64,000 nucleotides of DNA from Terriglobales bacterium (GCA_035561515.1 DATMXP010000052.1:88719-152718), one strand, 5' to 3'; numbered from the stretch's first letter, positions 17,376 to 26,713 are shown. The notes: generated by a model from the sequence alone, not told the origin. Made by a program: numbers and translations.

Positions 17376-18064
17376 AGATGCTTCTTCAGGAACGCCAGTG
17401 TTTTCTGTGCCGCGTCCACCATCGTTAGCCCGGAGAAGAAATGCCCCACAGCGGGGTAGATCTTCATCTCGTACGCGCTGTTTGTCTTCTTGAGCAGAGC
17501 TTCCACCTTGTGCGCCTCCGCGACAGGAACGATGTTGTCCACCTCGCCATGCAGTATGAGCGTGGGCGGCATCTGCGCACATTGAGCGGCAAGCTCTTCC
17601 GGAAGTCCTCCGCAGAATTCCACGACTGCCTTCACCCGCGGATCGCGCGATCCGACTGACAACGCCAGATATCCCCCGAGCGAAAATCCAATCAGGCCTA
17701 CGCGGTCTTTCTGCACTTGCGACAGAGTTCCCACATAGGTCATCGCGTCGCTGATCGTTTCCATCCACGGGACGAAGTTCTCAAGAATAGTGGGTTGCGT
17801 TGCGTAGCTCGTATCGGTGCGCTCGAAGTAATGCAGGAGGAACACTGCGTATCCGCTGGCGGCGAGCATACGTGCAGGCTGGTCCGAGAATGATTCGCGC
17901 ATGCCGCCGGAACCATGCAGTGCGATGACAGCAGGGAACTGTTTCTCGGCAAGAGGCAAAAAGCGATCGATGCGGATCTGCTTATTGTCACTCAGAAATG
18001 AGTCGGTAGTTTTCTGGACCTGGTGCTGTGAAAGGATGGCGCTAAGAGAGTTTAAGAATGACAT
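17372..18064 (-). CDS. Dienelactone-hydrolase-family alpha/beta hydrolase
   Basis: 230 residues from the ATG at 18064. Oxyanion motif HGSGGMRES, nucleophile elbow G-F-S-L-G-G (about residue 128), acid in HGEVDNIVPV and His in YPAVGHFFSG make a complete triad; family members often use Cys at the nucleophile, here it is Ser. Cytosolic hydrolase of unknown substrate; no signal peptide is evident. Confidence 0.85.
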   Translation of the reverse strand: MSFLNSLSAILSQHQVQKTTDSFLSDNKQIRIDRFLPLAEKQFPAVIALHGSGGMRESFSDQPARMLAASGYAVFLLHYFERTDTSYATQPTILENFVPWMETISDAMTYVGTLSQVQKDRVGLIGFSLGGYLALSVGSRDPRVKAVVEFCGGLPEELAAQCAQMPPTLILHGEVDNIVPVAEAHKVEALLKKTNSAYEMKIYPAVGHFFSGLTMVDAAQKTLAFLKKHL

Positions 18065-18160
18065 GATGCCCGTTAGATGCAGCACGCGATTGCTCGTCGC
18101 TTGTCTGTGCTGCGAGTACCCAGCTTCTTCCGTGCGTTCGACACGGATTTAATCACGGAT

Positions 18161-18460
18161 TTAATAGTGATATCGGGCTTGTAGGAAGTCGATCCGGTTT
18201 TCAGATATGCGATATACCAGACGATGTTCCTGAGTGATCCGCCTCGACCAGCATCCGGCTAACACGAACTTGAGCGGTTCAGGTTTGCCGACGCCATCGA
18301 ACGGATCTTTGATCGCTGCTTCAACCAGTTCGAGTATACGGAGAGCAGTCTTGCGATCCGTTTTTACCCAATAACTCAAATCCTGGCGGAACTCGGGATG
18401 AAATACAGCATGACGATCAACCTGCTTCGCCAAGTCCCATCTCCCGGCGAAGTTTCTCAA
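18161..18460 (-). CDS. yoeB: YoeB/Txe-family mRNA interferase toxin
   Basis: 99 residues. The family C-terminus is clear: PFDGVGKPEPLKFVLAGCWS, then RRITQEHRLVYRI and the terminal RYHY (catalytic His/Tyr). Such toxins bind the ribosomal A site and cut mRNA. The frame from the ATG overlaps the antitoxin by 44 bases; because YoeB proteins usually begin near HPEFRQDLSYW, a TTG start at 18433 is possible. Second gene of the pair. Confidence 0.92.
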   Translation of the reverse strand: MRNFAGRWDLAKQVDRHAVFHPEFRQDLSYWVKTDRKTALRILELVEAAIKDPFDGVGKPEPLKFVLAGCWSRRITQEHRLVYRISENRIDFLQARYHY

Positions 18461-18704
18461 TCGACTCTGGCTTAACCTGCTTCTTAGTGGCGCGTGCTAA
18501 TGCCGTAAGCAGCCGTTGGGCGTTCTTGGGCGAACGCAACAGGTGCGCAGTCTCGATAAGGCTTTCAAGTTCATCTGCCGGGATGAGCGCCACGTCCTTT
18601 GCGCCCCGGCGCCGAACGATAACGATCTCCTGATGGTCGGTGACATCGTCGAGCACGGACGCGAGTCGCTCTCGCAAACTGGTATATGTGGTTTCAATCG
18701 GCAC
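18417..18704 (-). CDS. yefM: YefM/Phd-family antitoxin
   Basis: 95 residues from a GTG start with AGGAG seven bases upstream. N-terminal DNA-binding Phd/YefM fold: TSLRERLASVLDDVTDHQE, IVIVRRRGAKDVALIPADE, ESLIETAHLLRSPKNAQRL; C-terminal charged segment wraps the toxin. Upstream palindrome with TGTACA cores matches the known YefM operator type. Confidence 0.92.
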   Translation of the reverse strand: MPIETTYTSLRERLASVLDDVTDHQEIVIVRRRGAKDVALIPADELESLIETAHLLRSPKNAQRLLTALARATKKQVKPESIEKLRREMGLGEAG

Positions 18705-18720
18705 CGTAAACTCCTACATA

Positions 18721-18745
18721 TAATGTACAGGAAACCTGTACATTA
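18721..18745 (-). promoter_or_regulatory. Palindromic YefM-YoeB-type operator
   Basis: Perfect 11-bp inverted repeat (18721-18731 and 18735-18745) with an AAA spacer; each arm holds a TGTACA hexamer (18724-18729 and 18737-18742), 13 bases apart. TGTACA cores are the recognised feature of the E. coli yefM-yoeB operator. On the minus strand a TTATAT -10-like element follows immediately, then the AGGAG of the antitoxin gene. Confidence 0.85.
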
Positions 18746-18768
18746 CGTCCACCGACAGCGGCCGTTGG

Positions 18769-19818
18769 CTACACCCCAATGGCAACGACCTCCAGCTTCT
18801 TCAGCGACTCCCCAAATGGCGCCTTTGCCACGCCACGTTCCGTGATAATTGCCGTCACATACTGATTCGGCGTCACGTCGAACGCCGGATTCTCGATACG
18901 AACTCCATCCGGTGTCATCTGCTTGCCGGCGATGTGCGTCACTTCCTTCGATGAGCGTTGCTCGATCGGGATTTTGCTGCCATCGGGCGTTTCCATGTCG
19001 ATGGTGCTCCACGGTGCTGCAACGTAGAAGGGAATTCCATGTTCTTTCGCGAGCACGGCAACCGTGTAGGTCCCGATCTTGTTGGCAACATCACCGTTCG
19101 CGGCTATGCGGTCGGCGCCAACGATGACAGCTCCAATCTTTCCCTGGCGCATCATCGCGCCCGCCATGTTGTCGGAGATGACAGTTGTCGGAATGCCGTC
19201 CTTGGTCAACTCCCATGCCGTCAATCGCGAACCCTGTAAAAACGGACGCGTCTCATCCGCATACACATTGATCTTCTTGCCCGCTTCCACCGCCGCGCGA
19301 ATGACACCTAGCGCGGTTCCGTACCCGCACGTCGCCAGCGCACCGGCATTGCAATGCGTAAGCACGCCGCCGGAGGAGGGAAGCAGTACGGCCCCGTTTC
19401 GGCCCATCGCTTCGTTTGCGGCGATGTCTTCCACATACATGCGCTGTGCCTCGGTGATCATCGCCTGCTTGATCTGTGGGACCGGTAACTCGCTCACTTG
19501 CTCGAACCGTTCCTGCATTCGCTTGATCGCCCAGAACAGGTTCACCGCGGTCGGACGGGTTTCCCCCATCGTTTCGCAGATCTGGTCAAACTGGCGGCGC
19601 AACTCGGCGACGTGGTCACCTTCCGCATAGCGCACGCCAAGCGCGATTCCCATGGCCGCGGCGACGCCGATCGCCGGGGCTCCCCGTACGATCATGTCGC
19701 GGATAGCCGTGGCTACGTCTTCGTAATCCTTGCAGGTTACGTAAATCTCTTCCGTAGGAAGCTTCGTCTGGTCGATAAAGCGAACGCCGTCGTCCGTCCA
19801 TTCAAGGGTCTTGATCAT
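18769..19818 (-). CDS. mtnA: S-methyl-5-thioribose-1-phosphate isomerase
   Basis: 349 residues, full length for the family. Hallmarks: RGAPAIGVAAAMGIALG near residue 45, THCNAGALATCGYGTALG near 155 with the catalytic Cys, and ISDNMAGAMM with the catalytic Asp near 216, plus GADRIAANGDVANKIGTY. It converts methylthioribose 1-phosphate to methylthioribulose 1-phosphate in methionine salvage. No other mtn genes are adjacent. Confidence 0.95.
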   Translation of the reverse strand: MIKTLEWTDDGVRFIDQTKLPTEEIYVTCKDYEDVATAIRDMIVRGAPAIGVAAAMGIALGVRYAEGDHVAELRRQFDQICETMGETRPTAVNLFWAIKRMQERFEQVSELPVPQIKQAMITEAQRMYVEDIAANEAMGRNGAVLLPSSGGVLTHCNAGALATCGYGTALGVIRAAVEAGKKINVYADETRPFLQGSRLTAWELTKDGIPTTVISDNMAGAMMRQGKIGAVIVGADRIAANGDVANKIGTYTVAVLAKEHGIPFYVAAPWSTIDMETPDGSKIPIEQRSSKEVTHIAGKQMTPDGVRIENPAFDVTPNQYVTAIITERGVAKAPFGESLKKLEVVAIGV

Positions 19819-20160
19819 AGGTAAGTTCTTCAGTTTGTTCCCAATTTCAGTTTACCAGTCGCCGTTGAATCAGCTCGAACATATACTCCGGAGTAATTGG
19901 TACTCTTTTGTGCGATAACTACTAAGTAATTTATGCACTGTTACCAAAGCTGTAACTAACGATAGGTTCCGCAACTCTCTGTAAGGGGAAAACATCCATT
20001 AAAATGAGGAGAACTGGACAGACATCCGAGGAAAATCATGTTTTGAGCGGTTTTCCCGATTGATTTCTGTGCAGGAGTTTACATACTGTTCGCGGCCCAT
20101 CCCTCACCAGCGGCGCAACCCGAACATTCGATTCGGGTTAGTGTCTGCAGGAGTGCGGCG
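19819..20160. other. Gene-free stretch of 342 bases upstream of the penicillin-binding protein gene
   Basis: Divergent spacer between mtnA and the transpeptidase gene. It is AT-richer than its surroundings. It holds one clear hairpin (listed separately) close to the downstream start and AT-rich promoter-like strings; no protein or RNA gene was recognised. Confidence 0.6.
20117..20139 (+). promoter_or_regulatory. Hairpin in the leader of the penicillin-binding protein gene
   Basis: Perfect 8-bp inverted repeat AACCCGAA / TTCGGGTT with a 7-base loop, ending about 10 bases before the AGGAG ribosome-binding site at 20149-20153. It has no T-run, so it is not a terminator; it could modulate translation or be a protein-binding site. 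Confidence 0.45.
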
Positions 20161-21414
20161 GTGGCGAAAGTAAATACCATTTTGGGACCTGGGATGCACA
20201 ACGGTTCACGCCTCATTCGTCTGCTGTTCGTTGTTACGCTGGCCGCCGTACTTCTTATGCCGGCCGAGGCCGCCACTGTCTCTAACCGTTATTCGAAATC
20301 GAAGTCGCAATCTATTTCGGAATCTTCCCGCACGAAGAAGAAGTTGTCGCAATCGCGGCACAGCCGTCCGGTTGCGAAATCCGCCACCAAGCGCAAAAAG
20401 TCCAGACGCTCAGTTCGCAAGCGCCGTTACTACGAGCACTTCACGGGCAATTCGTACGCCGATAACCAGACGCAAAACGACATCATCTCCGGTGAAGATC
20501 CGATCGTGCGTCAGGCTGCCATCGATGCCTTGGGCAACATGAATGGAACCATTGTCGCCGTCGATCCTGGTACGGGTCGCATCCTGGCAATGGTGAACCA
20601 GGACCTTGCTCTTGCCGAAGGCGCAACACCCTGCTCGACTATCAAACTTTCAGTCGCGCTCGCAGCCCTGAACGAAGGCATCATCACCAAGGACACAAAG
20701 ATCAACCTGGGCCGCGGCTACAAGATGAACCTTACCGACGCGCTGGCCCACTCGAACAATACTTACTTCGAAATTCTCGGCAGGCGGATGGGCTTCGAGA
20801 AGGTCGCAAACTACGCGCGCCAGTTCGGACTCGGTGAACTGGCAGGCTGGAACATTACCGGCGAACATCTCGGTGTGTACCCGACCGAAGAACTGGATCC
20901 GAAGCTCGGTGGCGTTGGCAAGATGTGCTCTTTTGGCGAGAGCATCAACATGACGCCATTGCAGCTCGCGGCTCTGACGTCTGCCATCGCCAATGGCGGG
21001 ACACTGTATTACCTACAGCATCCGCAGACGCCGGAAGAAGTCGCGAATTTCCGGCCCCGCGTGAAGCGCCACCTCGATATCGCCGCTTCCATCCCGTCCA
21101 TTCTCGATGGAATGTCTGGCGCCGTTCATTACGGCACCGCCCGCAGCGTGCGTTACAGCTTTAGCGAAGAAGAGATTCTCGGGAAGACCGGCACGTGCTC
21201 GAAAGACGGCACGCGCTTCGGATGGTTCGCCTCTTACGCGAACACGCAGTATGGCAAGATCGTCGTTGTCATCTTCCTGAAAGGCGGACGCCCGACGTTC
21301 GGCCCGAAAGCCGCTGAACTGTCCGGCAAGTTGTATCGCGCACTCTACGACCAGAACTTCTTTGCTGTGAAACCGGCGACCGACCGTACCGGCACCATCG
21401 GCGCTTCGCAATAA
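20161..21414 (+). CDS. Transpeptidase-only penicillin-binding protein
   Basis: 417 residues; GTG start with AGGAG upstream (a later ATG at 20194 is possible). Signal/anchor segment (LLFVVTLAAVLLMPAEAA, about 22-40), then a very basic Ser/Arg/Lys-rich linker to about residue 95, then the transpeptidase domain: S-T-I-K (about 160), S-N-N (about 198) and K-T-G-T (about 342). No glycosyltransferase or dimerisation domain. It resembles class B PBP / BlaR-type penicillin-binding domains acting in the periplasm on peptidoglycan. Confidence 0.85.
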   Translation: MAKVNTILGPGMHNGSRLIRLLFVVTLAAVLLMPAEAATVSNRYSKSKSQSISESSRTKKKLSQSRHSRPVAKSATKRKKSRRSVRKRRYYEHFTGNSYADNQTQNDIISGEDPIVRQAAIDALGNMNGTIVAVDPGTGRILAMVNQDLALAEGATPCSTIKLSVALAALNEGIITKDTKINLGRGYKMNLTDALAHSNNTYFEILGRRMGFEKVANYARQFGLGELAGWNITGEHLGVYPTEELDPKLGGVGKMCSFGESINMTPLQLAALTSAIANGGTLYYLQHPQTPEEVANFRPRVKRHLDIAASIPSILDGMSGAVHYGTARSVRYSFSEEEILGKTGTCSKDGTRFGWFASYANTQYGKIVVVIFLKGGRPTFGPKAAELSGKLYRALYDQNFFAVKPATDRTGTIGASQ

Positions 21415-21430
21415 CCACCTTTACACACGA

Positions 21431-21457
21431 AGGCCTCCCAGCACGGGAGGCCTTTTT
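21431..21457 (+). terminator. Intrinsic terminator after the penicillin-binding protein gene
   Basis: Perfect 9-bp stem AGGCCTCCC / GGGAGGCCT, loop AGCAC, then TTTT. Sixteen bases after the gene stop. Confidence 0.92.
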
Positions 21458-21463
21458 GTTCGC

Positions 21464-21880
21464 TTATTGGCGGACCAGCAATTGCCCTTGCGGGTCGCGG
21501 AATGTGAATACCTCGTCGCCTTTGGTGATCTGGCGCGCCATCAGTCCATCGTGGCCGCGGAATCGTACTGGAGCCCCCCGGACCTCGATTTTGTCTCCGT
21601 CGTTGAATTTCCATTTCATGCTGCGCATTACGCGCGCCGGCGCCAGGTGCACTTCATACGATTTGTCTGCGGTCTTCAGCAGGATGTGCGATCCCAATTC
21701 TCCATCGCTTGCGGGGCACGCGAACTCATCGTGCTGAGCGACAATGCCGGCGATCGTGGTCTCCTTGGCAGGATCGTATGCCATCACGTCGGATGTAAAA
21801 CGCACGCCGAAGACGAGCAGCAACGCCACGACGACCAGCACTGCGGCAAGTATTCCGAAGAAAATACTGAATGGTTTCAC
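21464..21880 (-). CDS. Membrane-anchored periplasmic protein of unknown function
   Basis: 138 residues from the GTG at 21880, which has GGAGGT six bases upstream; the longer frame to 21973 is not supported. One N-terminal membrane segment (FSIFFGILAAVLVVVALLLV) is followed by a beta-rich domain with a single Cys and basic patches: KTADKSYEVHLAPARVM, KIEVRGAPVRFRGHDGLM, RDPQGQLLV. The strand pattern suggests a small OB-like barrel. No enzyme motif is visible. CcmE was considered and rejected. Confidence 0.7.
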   Translation of the reverse strand: MKPFSIFFGILAAVLVVVALLLVFGVRFTSDVMAYDPAKETTIAGIVAQHDEFACPASDGELGSHILLKTADKSYEVHLAPARVMRSMKWKFNDGDKIEVRGAPVRFRGHDGLMARQITKGDEVFTFRDPQGQLLVRQ

Positions 21881-22134
21881 GGCAGACCTCCAGAGAAGAA
21901 GTTCCGGGCTTTGTGATACAGACCTGGCAGCAGAACGGGCCAGTGGAAGGCGATTTGAAGGGCCGGAAAGCACGGTATATCCTCCCGGTTATCTCCAAAG
22001 TAAATCCCTGTGACACGCAGTGCAGTGATGGGTGAAGCACGGGATGGTGACAAATCCGTTTCTGGCACACTGACGCAAATCTGCTACACTCGCCCTGATG
22101 ATGATCCACTCCACTTCTGACGTGGAGGGCAGTA

Positions 22135-23376
22135 GTGTCCCGCTTGCGAAATTGGGGAATTCGACTGCTCTTTATCCTGTCCATCCTTGGGCCAGGATTC
22201 ATCACCGCCAACGTCGATAACGACGCGGGTGGCATCTACACTTACGCCTCCGCTGGCGCAAAGTTCGGCTATTCGCTGCTCTGGACAGTCCTTCCCGTCA
22301 TGGTCGTCCTGACCTTTGCCCAGGAAATTGCCGCCCGCATGGGTGTGGTCACCGGAAAAGGACTGGGAGAGCTCATCCGTGAAGAATACGGACTCCGCAT
22401 CGCGTTCCTGCTCATGAGCGCCCTCGTGCTCTGCAATCTCGGCAACGTGCTCTCCGAGTTCGCCGGCGTCGCCAGCAGTATGGAGCTGTTCGGTGTCAGC
22501 AAATATGTTTCCGTTCCGATTGCAGCCGTGATCGTTTGGTCCGCAGTCGTGTTCGGCGATTACGGCAAGCTCGAAAAAATTTTCGTCTTTCTCTCGTTCC
22601 TTTATATCGCCTACATCATCACGGCGGTCATCGCGCAACCGAACTGGGCCGTAGCCGCTCGCCAGACCTTGAGTGTTCCCCGCCTCTCGCAGCTTTCAGA
22701 CTCCGCCTATCTCTATCTCTCCGTCGGAATCATTGGCGCCACCATTGCGCCCTGGCAGCAGTTTTATCTACAGGCATCTGTCGTGGACAAAGGCACACGC
22801 CTGCGCGACCTAAAGTATTCGCAGATCGACTCCGTCGTCGGATCGGTCTTCTCCGTCGTCGTCGCGGGTTTTATCGTGATCGCCTGCGCTGCCACTCTCT
22901 ACCTCCATGGATTCCGCGAGATTCACGATGCCACCGACGCCGCCCAGGCGCTGAAGCCCCTTGCCGGCAAATATGCTTACATCCTCTTCTCAGTCGGATT
23001 GCTGAATGCTTCGCTATTTGCGGCGTCTATCCTGCCGCTCTCCACGGCCTACACCGTCTCGGAGGCACTTGGTTTCGAGTCAGGATTGAACAAGAAGTTC
23101 CGCGAGGCACCCATCTTCTACGGGCTGTACACCGTTCTGATCGCTCTGGGAGCAGCGGTCATCCTGATTCCGGATTTTCCACTGGTAAAGGTCGCGGTGC
23201 TGTCGCAGGTGCTGAACGGAGTTCTGTTGCCGTTCGTGTTGGTATTCATGCTCCTGCTGGTGAACAAGACCGACCTGATGGGGAAGTACAGGAACTCGCG
23301 CGTCTATAACGTGCTCGCCTGGACGTTGACGGTCATCCTCACCGCTCTAACGACATTCATGCTGTTCCGGCAGTAG
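22135..23376 (+). CDS. NRAMP-superfamily metal transporter with altered metal-site motifs
   Basis: 413 residues, 11 or so membrane helices; GTG start with GGAGG upstream. Helix 1 reads GPGFITANVDNDAGG where classical NRAMP transporters have DPGN, and helix 6 reads GATIAPWQQFYLQ where they have MPH, so the sulphur-donating Met is absent. The overall fold is certainly NRAMP (QEIAARMGVVTGKGLGELI). Substrate may not be Mn2+ or Fe2+. Convergent with uvrA. Confidence 0.88.
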   Translation: MSRLRNWGIRLLFILSILGPGFITANVDNDAGGIYTYASAGAKFGYSLLWTVLPVMVVLTFAQEIAARMGVVTGKGLGELIREEYGLRIAFLLMSALVLCNLGNVLSEFAGVASSMELFGVSKYVSVPIAAVIVWSAVVFGDYGKLEKIFVFLSFLYIAYIITAVIAQPNWAVAARQTLSVPRLSQLSDSAYLYLSVGIIGATIAPWQQFYLQASVVDKGTRLRDLKYSQIDSVVGSVFSVVVAGFIVIACAATLYLHGFREIHDATDAAQALKPLAGKYAYILFSVGLLNASLFAASILPLSTAYTVSEALGFESGLNKKFREAPIFYGLYTVLIALGAAVILIPDFPLVKVAVLSQVLNGVLLPFVLVFMLLLVNKTDLMGKYRNSRVYNVLAWTLTVILTALTTFMLFRQ

Positions 23377-23380
23377 GGAA

Positions 23381-26161
23381 CTACTGCTTTTTCGAGAAGA
23401 AGTGTGCGAGTGCCTGTCCGGTGTACGACTTCTTCACCTTCGCGACCTGCTCCGGCGTACCTTGGGCAACGACTCTTCCGCCATCCTCGCCGCCCTCCGG
23501 CCCGAGGTCAATGATCCAGTCGGCATTGCGAATCACGTCGAGATTATGCTCGATGATGATGATCGAGTTCCCAAGATCCGTCAGCCGATGCAGGACGTCC
23601 AGCAACTTACGGACATCGTCGAAGTGCAGCCCGGTCGTGGGTTCGTCGAGAAGATAAAGCGTGCGGCCAGTCTGGCGCTTGCTCAGTTCCCGCGCCAACT
23701 TGATGCGCTGAGCTTCACCACCTGAGAGCGTCACCGCAGACTGTCCTAGATGGATGTACCCCAACCCGACGTCGACCAGCGTCTGCAGTCTCTGCCGCAC
23801 CTGGGGGAAGTTCTCGAGCACGGGCAGTGCGTCGGAAACCGGCAGTTCCAGCACATCCGCGATCGAATACCCGTTGTACTTCACCGCCAACGTCTCGTGG
23901 TTGTAGCGCTTGCCGCCGCAGACTTCGCACAAAACGTAAACATCTGGCAGGAAGTTCATCTCAATGCGGCGCTGGCCTTCGCCCTGGCAGGCCTCACAGC
24001 GTCCACCCGGAACGTTGAACGAGAACCGTCCCGCCTTGTATCCGCGCTCGCGCGCTTCCGGCAGCATCGCAAACAGGTCGCGGATATGCGTAAACACGCC
24101 GGTGTAGGTCGCCGGATTTGAGCGTGGGGTGCGCCCAATCGGCGACTGGTCAATCTGTATCACCTTGTCGACCTGCTCAATGCCCGAGATCGACTTGTGC
24201 GCTCCGGGTTCCTCGCGCGAACGATAGAGCTGCTTCGCCAGTGCGCGGTAGAGAATGTCGTTCACGAGCGTGCTCTTGCCCGAACCGCTGACGCCCGTTA
24301 CTACCGTCATCACACCCAGAGGGAAGGTGACGTCCACGTGCTTCAAATTGTTTTCGGTAGCGCCCAGTACCGCGATGGCGTTTCCGTTCGCATGGCGTCG
24401 TTCCGGTCGCATCTCGATCTGCGTCGCGCCGGAAATGTACTGCCCGGTGAGCGACTCAGGGCTTTGCATGATCTGCGCCGGCGTTCCCGAAGCTACGAGC
24501 GCACCACCGTGGCGTCCCGCGCCCGGTCCAAGGTCGATGACGTAATCAGCCCGACGAATTGTCTCTTCATCGTGCTCCACCACGAGCACCGTATTGCCGA
24601 GGTCCCGCAGCGATTCCAGCGATTGCAACAGCCGCTCATTATCGCGATGGTGAAGGCCAATCGAAGGTTCATCGAGTACATACAACACGCCGCGCAGTTT
24701 CGACCCGATTTGTGTAGCCAACCGGATCCGTTGGCCTTCGCCGCCTGAAAGCGTCGCCGCCGAGCGATCCAGCGAGATGTACCCCAGTCCGACGGTATTC
24801 AGGAAACCCAATCTCTCTGCGACTTCGCGAACGATGCGTCCGGCTATTTGTTCTTCGCGGTCATTCAGAGTGACCTTCGCCACTGCTTCCACGGCTCGCG
24901 ATACCGGCAACGCGGTGAAGTCCGCGATCGACATCCCGTTCACCTTCACCGCCAGGCTCTCCGGACGCAACCGCTTCCCATGGCACACCGGACACTGCGT
25001 CGCCGACATGTAATTCATCAGCCATTCGCGATAGCCTTCGGAAGCCGTGTCTTCCATGTTCTGCTTCAAATAAGCGAGGACGCCCTTGAACCCGGTCCTA
25101 CGGTCGCCCTTCTCCGGACCATAAAGTAAAAGGTTCTGCTCGTTTTGCGGCAGTTTCTCGAATGGCGTACTTAGGTCGATGTCGTGTGCGGACGCCGCAA
25201 TCTTCACCATGTGCAGCAGGTTCGTCGAAGCGGAACCCGGCCCGAGCGCGCCGTCCAGCAGCGGCTTCGACCAATCCAAAATCACTTTGGCCGGGTCGAA
25301 GTCGTATTTGCTCCCAAGCCCGTGGCATTCCGGACACGCGCCATACACGCTGTTAAATGAAAACGAGCGCGGCTCAAGTTGCGGCACGTTGATGCCGCAC
25401 TGCGGACATGCCAGCCTTTCGCTGAACATGTACTCCTCGCCGCCCACAATCACCACCTGTACCAGACCGCCGCCCAGTTTCATCGCCAGCGCAACCGACT
25501 GCTCCAGTCGTCTTTCAATGCCCGGCTTCACCAGCAGGCGGTCGATCACCACTTCGATCGTGTGGTTCTTCCGCTTGTCGAGACGGACCTCTTCTTCCAG
25601 GTTCACCAGTTCGCCATCGACTCGGGCGCGCGTGAATCCATGCTGGACCAGTTTCTCCATCTCCTGCTTGAACTCGCCCTTGCGGCCACGCACGATCGGC
25701 GACAGGATCATCACCCGGTCTTCCGGCTTCAGCGCCATCACGCGCTCCACGATCTGGTCTGCCGACTGCCGCGAAATCGCTTTTCCGCACTGCGGACAAT
25801 GCGGCACGCCGATCGAGGAATAAAGCAGGCGCAAATAGTCGTAGATTTCGGTGATCGTACCGACCGTGGAACGAGGGCTGCGGCTGGTAGTCTTCTGTTC
25901 GATGGAGATCGATGGGCTCAGGCCGTCAATAGCATCCACGTCCGGCCGCTCCATCTGGTCGAGAAACTGGCGGGCGTAGGCGGATAGGGTTTCTACGTAG
26001 CGGCGCTGGCCTTCGGCGTAGATGGTGTCAAATGCGAGCGAAGACTTACCCGACCCGCTGAGTCCCGTAATCACCGTGAGCGTATTCCGGGGTATTTCGA
26101 CGTCGATGTTTTTCAGGTTGTGTTGGCGCGCGCCGCGCACCGTAATCTTCGAAATACCCAT
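23381..26161 (-). CDS. uvrA: Excinuclease ABC subunit A
   Basis: 926 residues from the ATG at 26161 (MGISKITVRGARQHNLKNID). Two ABC modules: Walker A GLSGSGKSS near residue 33 and GVSGSGKST near 625, signatures LSGGEGQRIRLA and LSGGEAQRIKLA, and zinc fingers C-x2-C pairs (CPQCG, CEACQGEG, CEVCGG). It scans DNA for bulky lesions and loads UvrB in nucleotide excision repair. Full length. The only uvr gene here. Confidence 0.98.
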   Translation of the reverse strand: MGISKITVRGARQHNLKNIDVEIPRNTLTVITGLSGSGKSSLAFDTIYAEGQRRYVETLSAYARQFLDQMERPDVDAIDGLSPSISIEQKTTSRSPRSTVGTITEIYDYLRLLYSSIGVPHCPQCGKAISRQSADQIVERVMALKPEDRVMILSPIVRGRKGEFKQEMEKLVQHGFTRARVDGELVNLEEEVRLDKRKNHTIEVVIDRLLVKPGIERRLEQSVALAMKLGGGLVQVVIVGGEEYMFSERLACPQCGINVPQLEPRSFSFNSVYGACPECHGLGSKYDFDPAKVILDWSKPLLDGALGPGSASTNLLHMVKIAASAHDIDLSTPFEKLPQNEQNLLLYGPEKGDRRTGFKGVLAYLKQNMEDTASEGYREWLMNYMSATQCPVCHGKRLRPESLAVKVNGMSIADFTALPVSRAVEAVAKVTLNDREEQIAGRIVREVAERLGFLNTVGLGYISLDRSAATLSGGEGQRIRLATQIGSKLRGVLYVLDEPSIGLHHRDNERLLQSLESLRDLGNTVLVVEHDEETIRRADYVIDLGPGAGRHGGALVASGTPAQIMQSPESLTGQYISGATQIEMRPERRHANGNAIAVLGATENNLKHVDVTFPLGVMTVVTGVSGSGKSTLVNDILYRALAKQLYRSREEPGAHKSISGIEQVDKVIQIDQSPIGRTPRSNPATYTGVFTHIRDLFAMLPEARERGYKAGRFSFNVPGGRCEACQGEGQRRIEMNFLPDVYVLCEVCGGKRYNHETLAVKYNGYSIADVLELPVSDALPVLENFPQVRQRLQTLVDVGLGYIHLGQSAVTLSGGEAQRIKLARELSKRQTGRTLYLLDEPTTGLHFDDVRKLLDVLHRLTDLGNSIIIIEHNLDVIRNADWIIDLGPEGGEDGGRVVAQGTPEQVAKVKKSYTGQALAHFFSKKQ

Positions 26162-26341
26162 GACAAACCAGGACCTGGGTGCCGTTTCGGAATAGCCCAA
26201 TGCGGGAAGGTATTAGCACTTCCGAGAGTGCATAGTCCCTAGAAAGTCCGCCGGGGATAAGGCACAGTTCTACTTCCGTATCTTAATTGTCACTGGCGAA
26301 CAGGGTCAAACCACCGCAAAGTGCTTCGAGCAGAGGACAGC

Positions 26342-26713
26342 GTGAAATTATTGGGCCCGTGGCCAGTGATAAAGAGATCCGAACCGGGCAAAGAGCAGGC
26401 CATCATCGTTTCTATGCGGCTTTCCAATGATGCTTTCGGGAATGAAGCGGAAGCCCGGCATCTAACTCGTTTGGAAGAGCAATTGGAAGAGCAGTTGAAA
26501 GAGGCGGGATCCGGTGAATGGGACGGCCACGAAACCGGTGGAGGCTACCACAAGATCTTCCTCTATGGCCCGTGTGCGGATCGCCTGGCTGACTCAGTAC
26601 TACCCATTTTGCTCGCTTATGACGCGCTGCCCGGGTCCTACATGGTGAAGCGCTTCGGCGAAGTGGGTGCCGAAGAGCAGTACATCTGGCTTGGGTCGGA
26701 CCAAAGAGCATGA
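26342..26713 (+). CDS. Hypothetical protein, 123 aa
   Basis: GTG start at 26342 with AGAGG five bases upstream (an earlier GTG at 26321 is less supported). Composition is acidic; a coiled segment (RLEEQLEEQLKEAGSGEWDG) precedes GGGYHKIFLYGPCADRLADS. The compact alpha-beta pattern resembles small immunity-like proteins, but no family was identified. Its stop overlaps the start of the next gene (ATGA), so the two are coupled. Confidence 0.6.
   Translation: MKLLGPWPVIKRSEPGKEQAIIVSMRLSNDAFGNEAEARHLTRLEEQLEEQLKEAGSGEWDGHETGGGYHKIFLYGPCADRLADSVLPILLAYDALPGSYMVKRFGEVGAEEQYIWLGSDQRA

Noticed and set aside
21464..21880. Call as CcmE heme chaperone
   Set aside because: Size and single N-terminal helix fit, but the heme-binding His and flanking conserved segment are absent.
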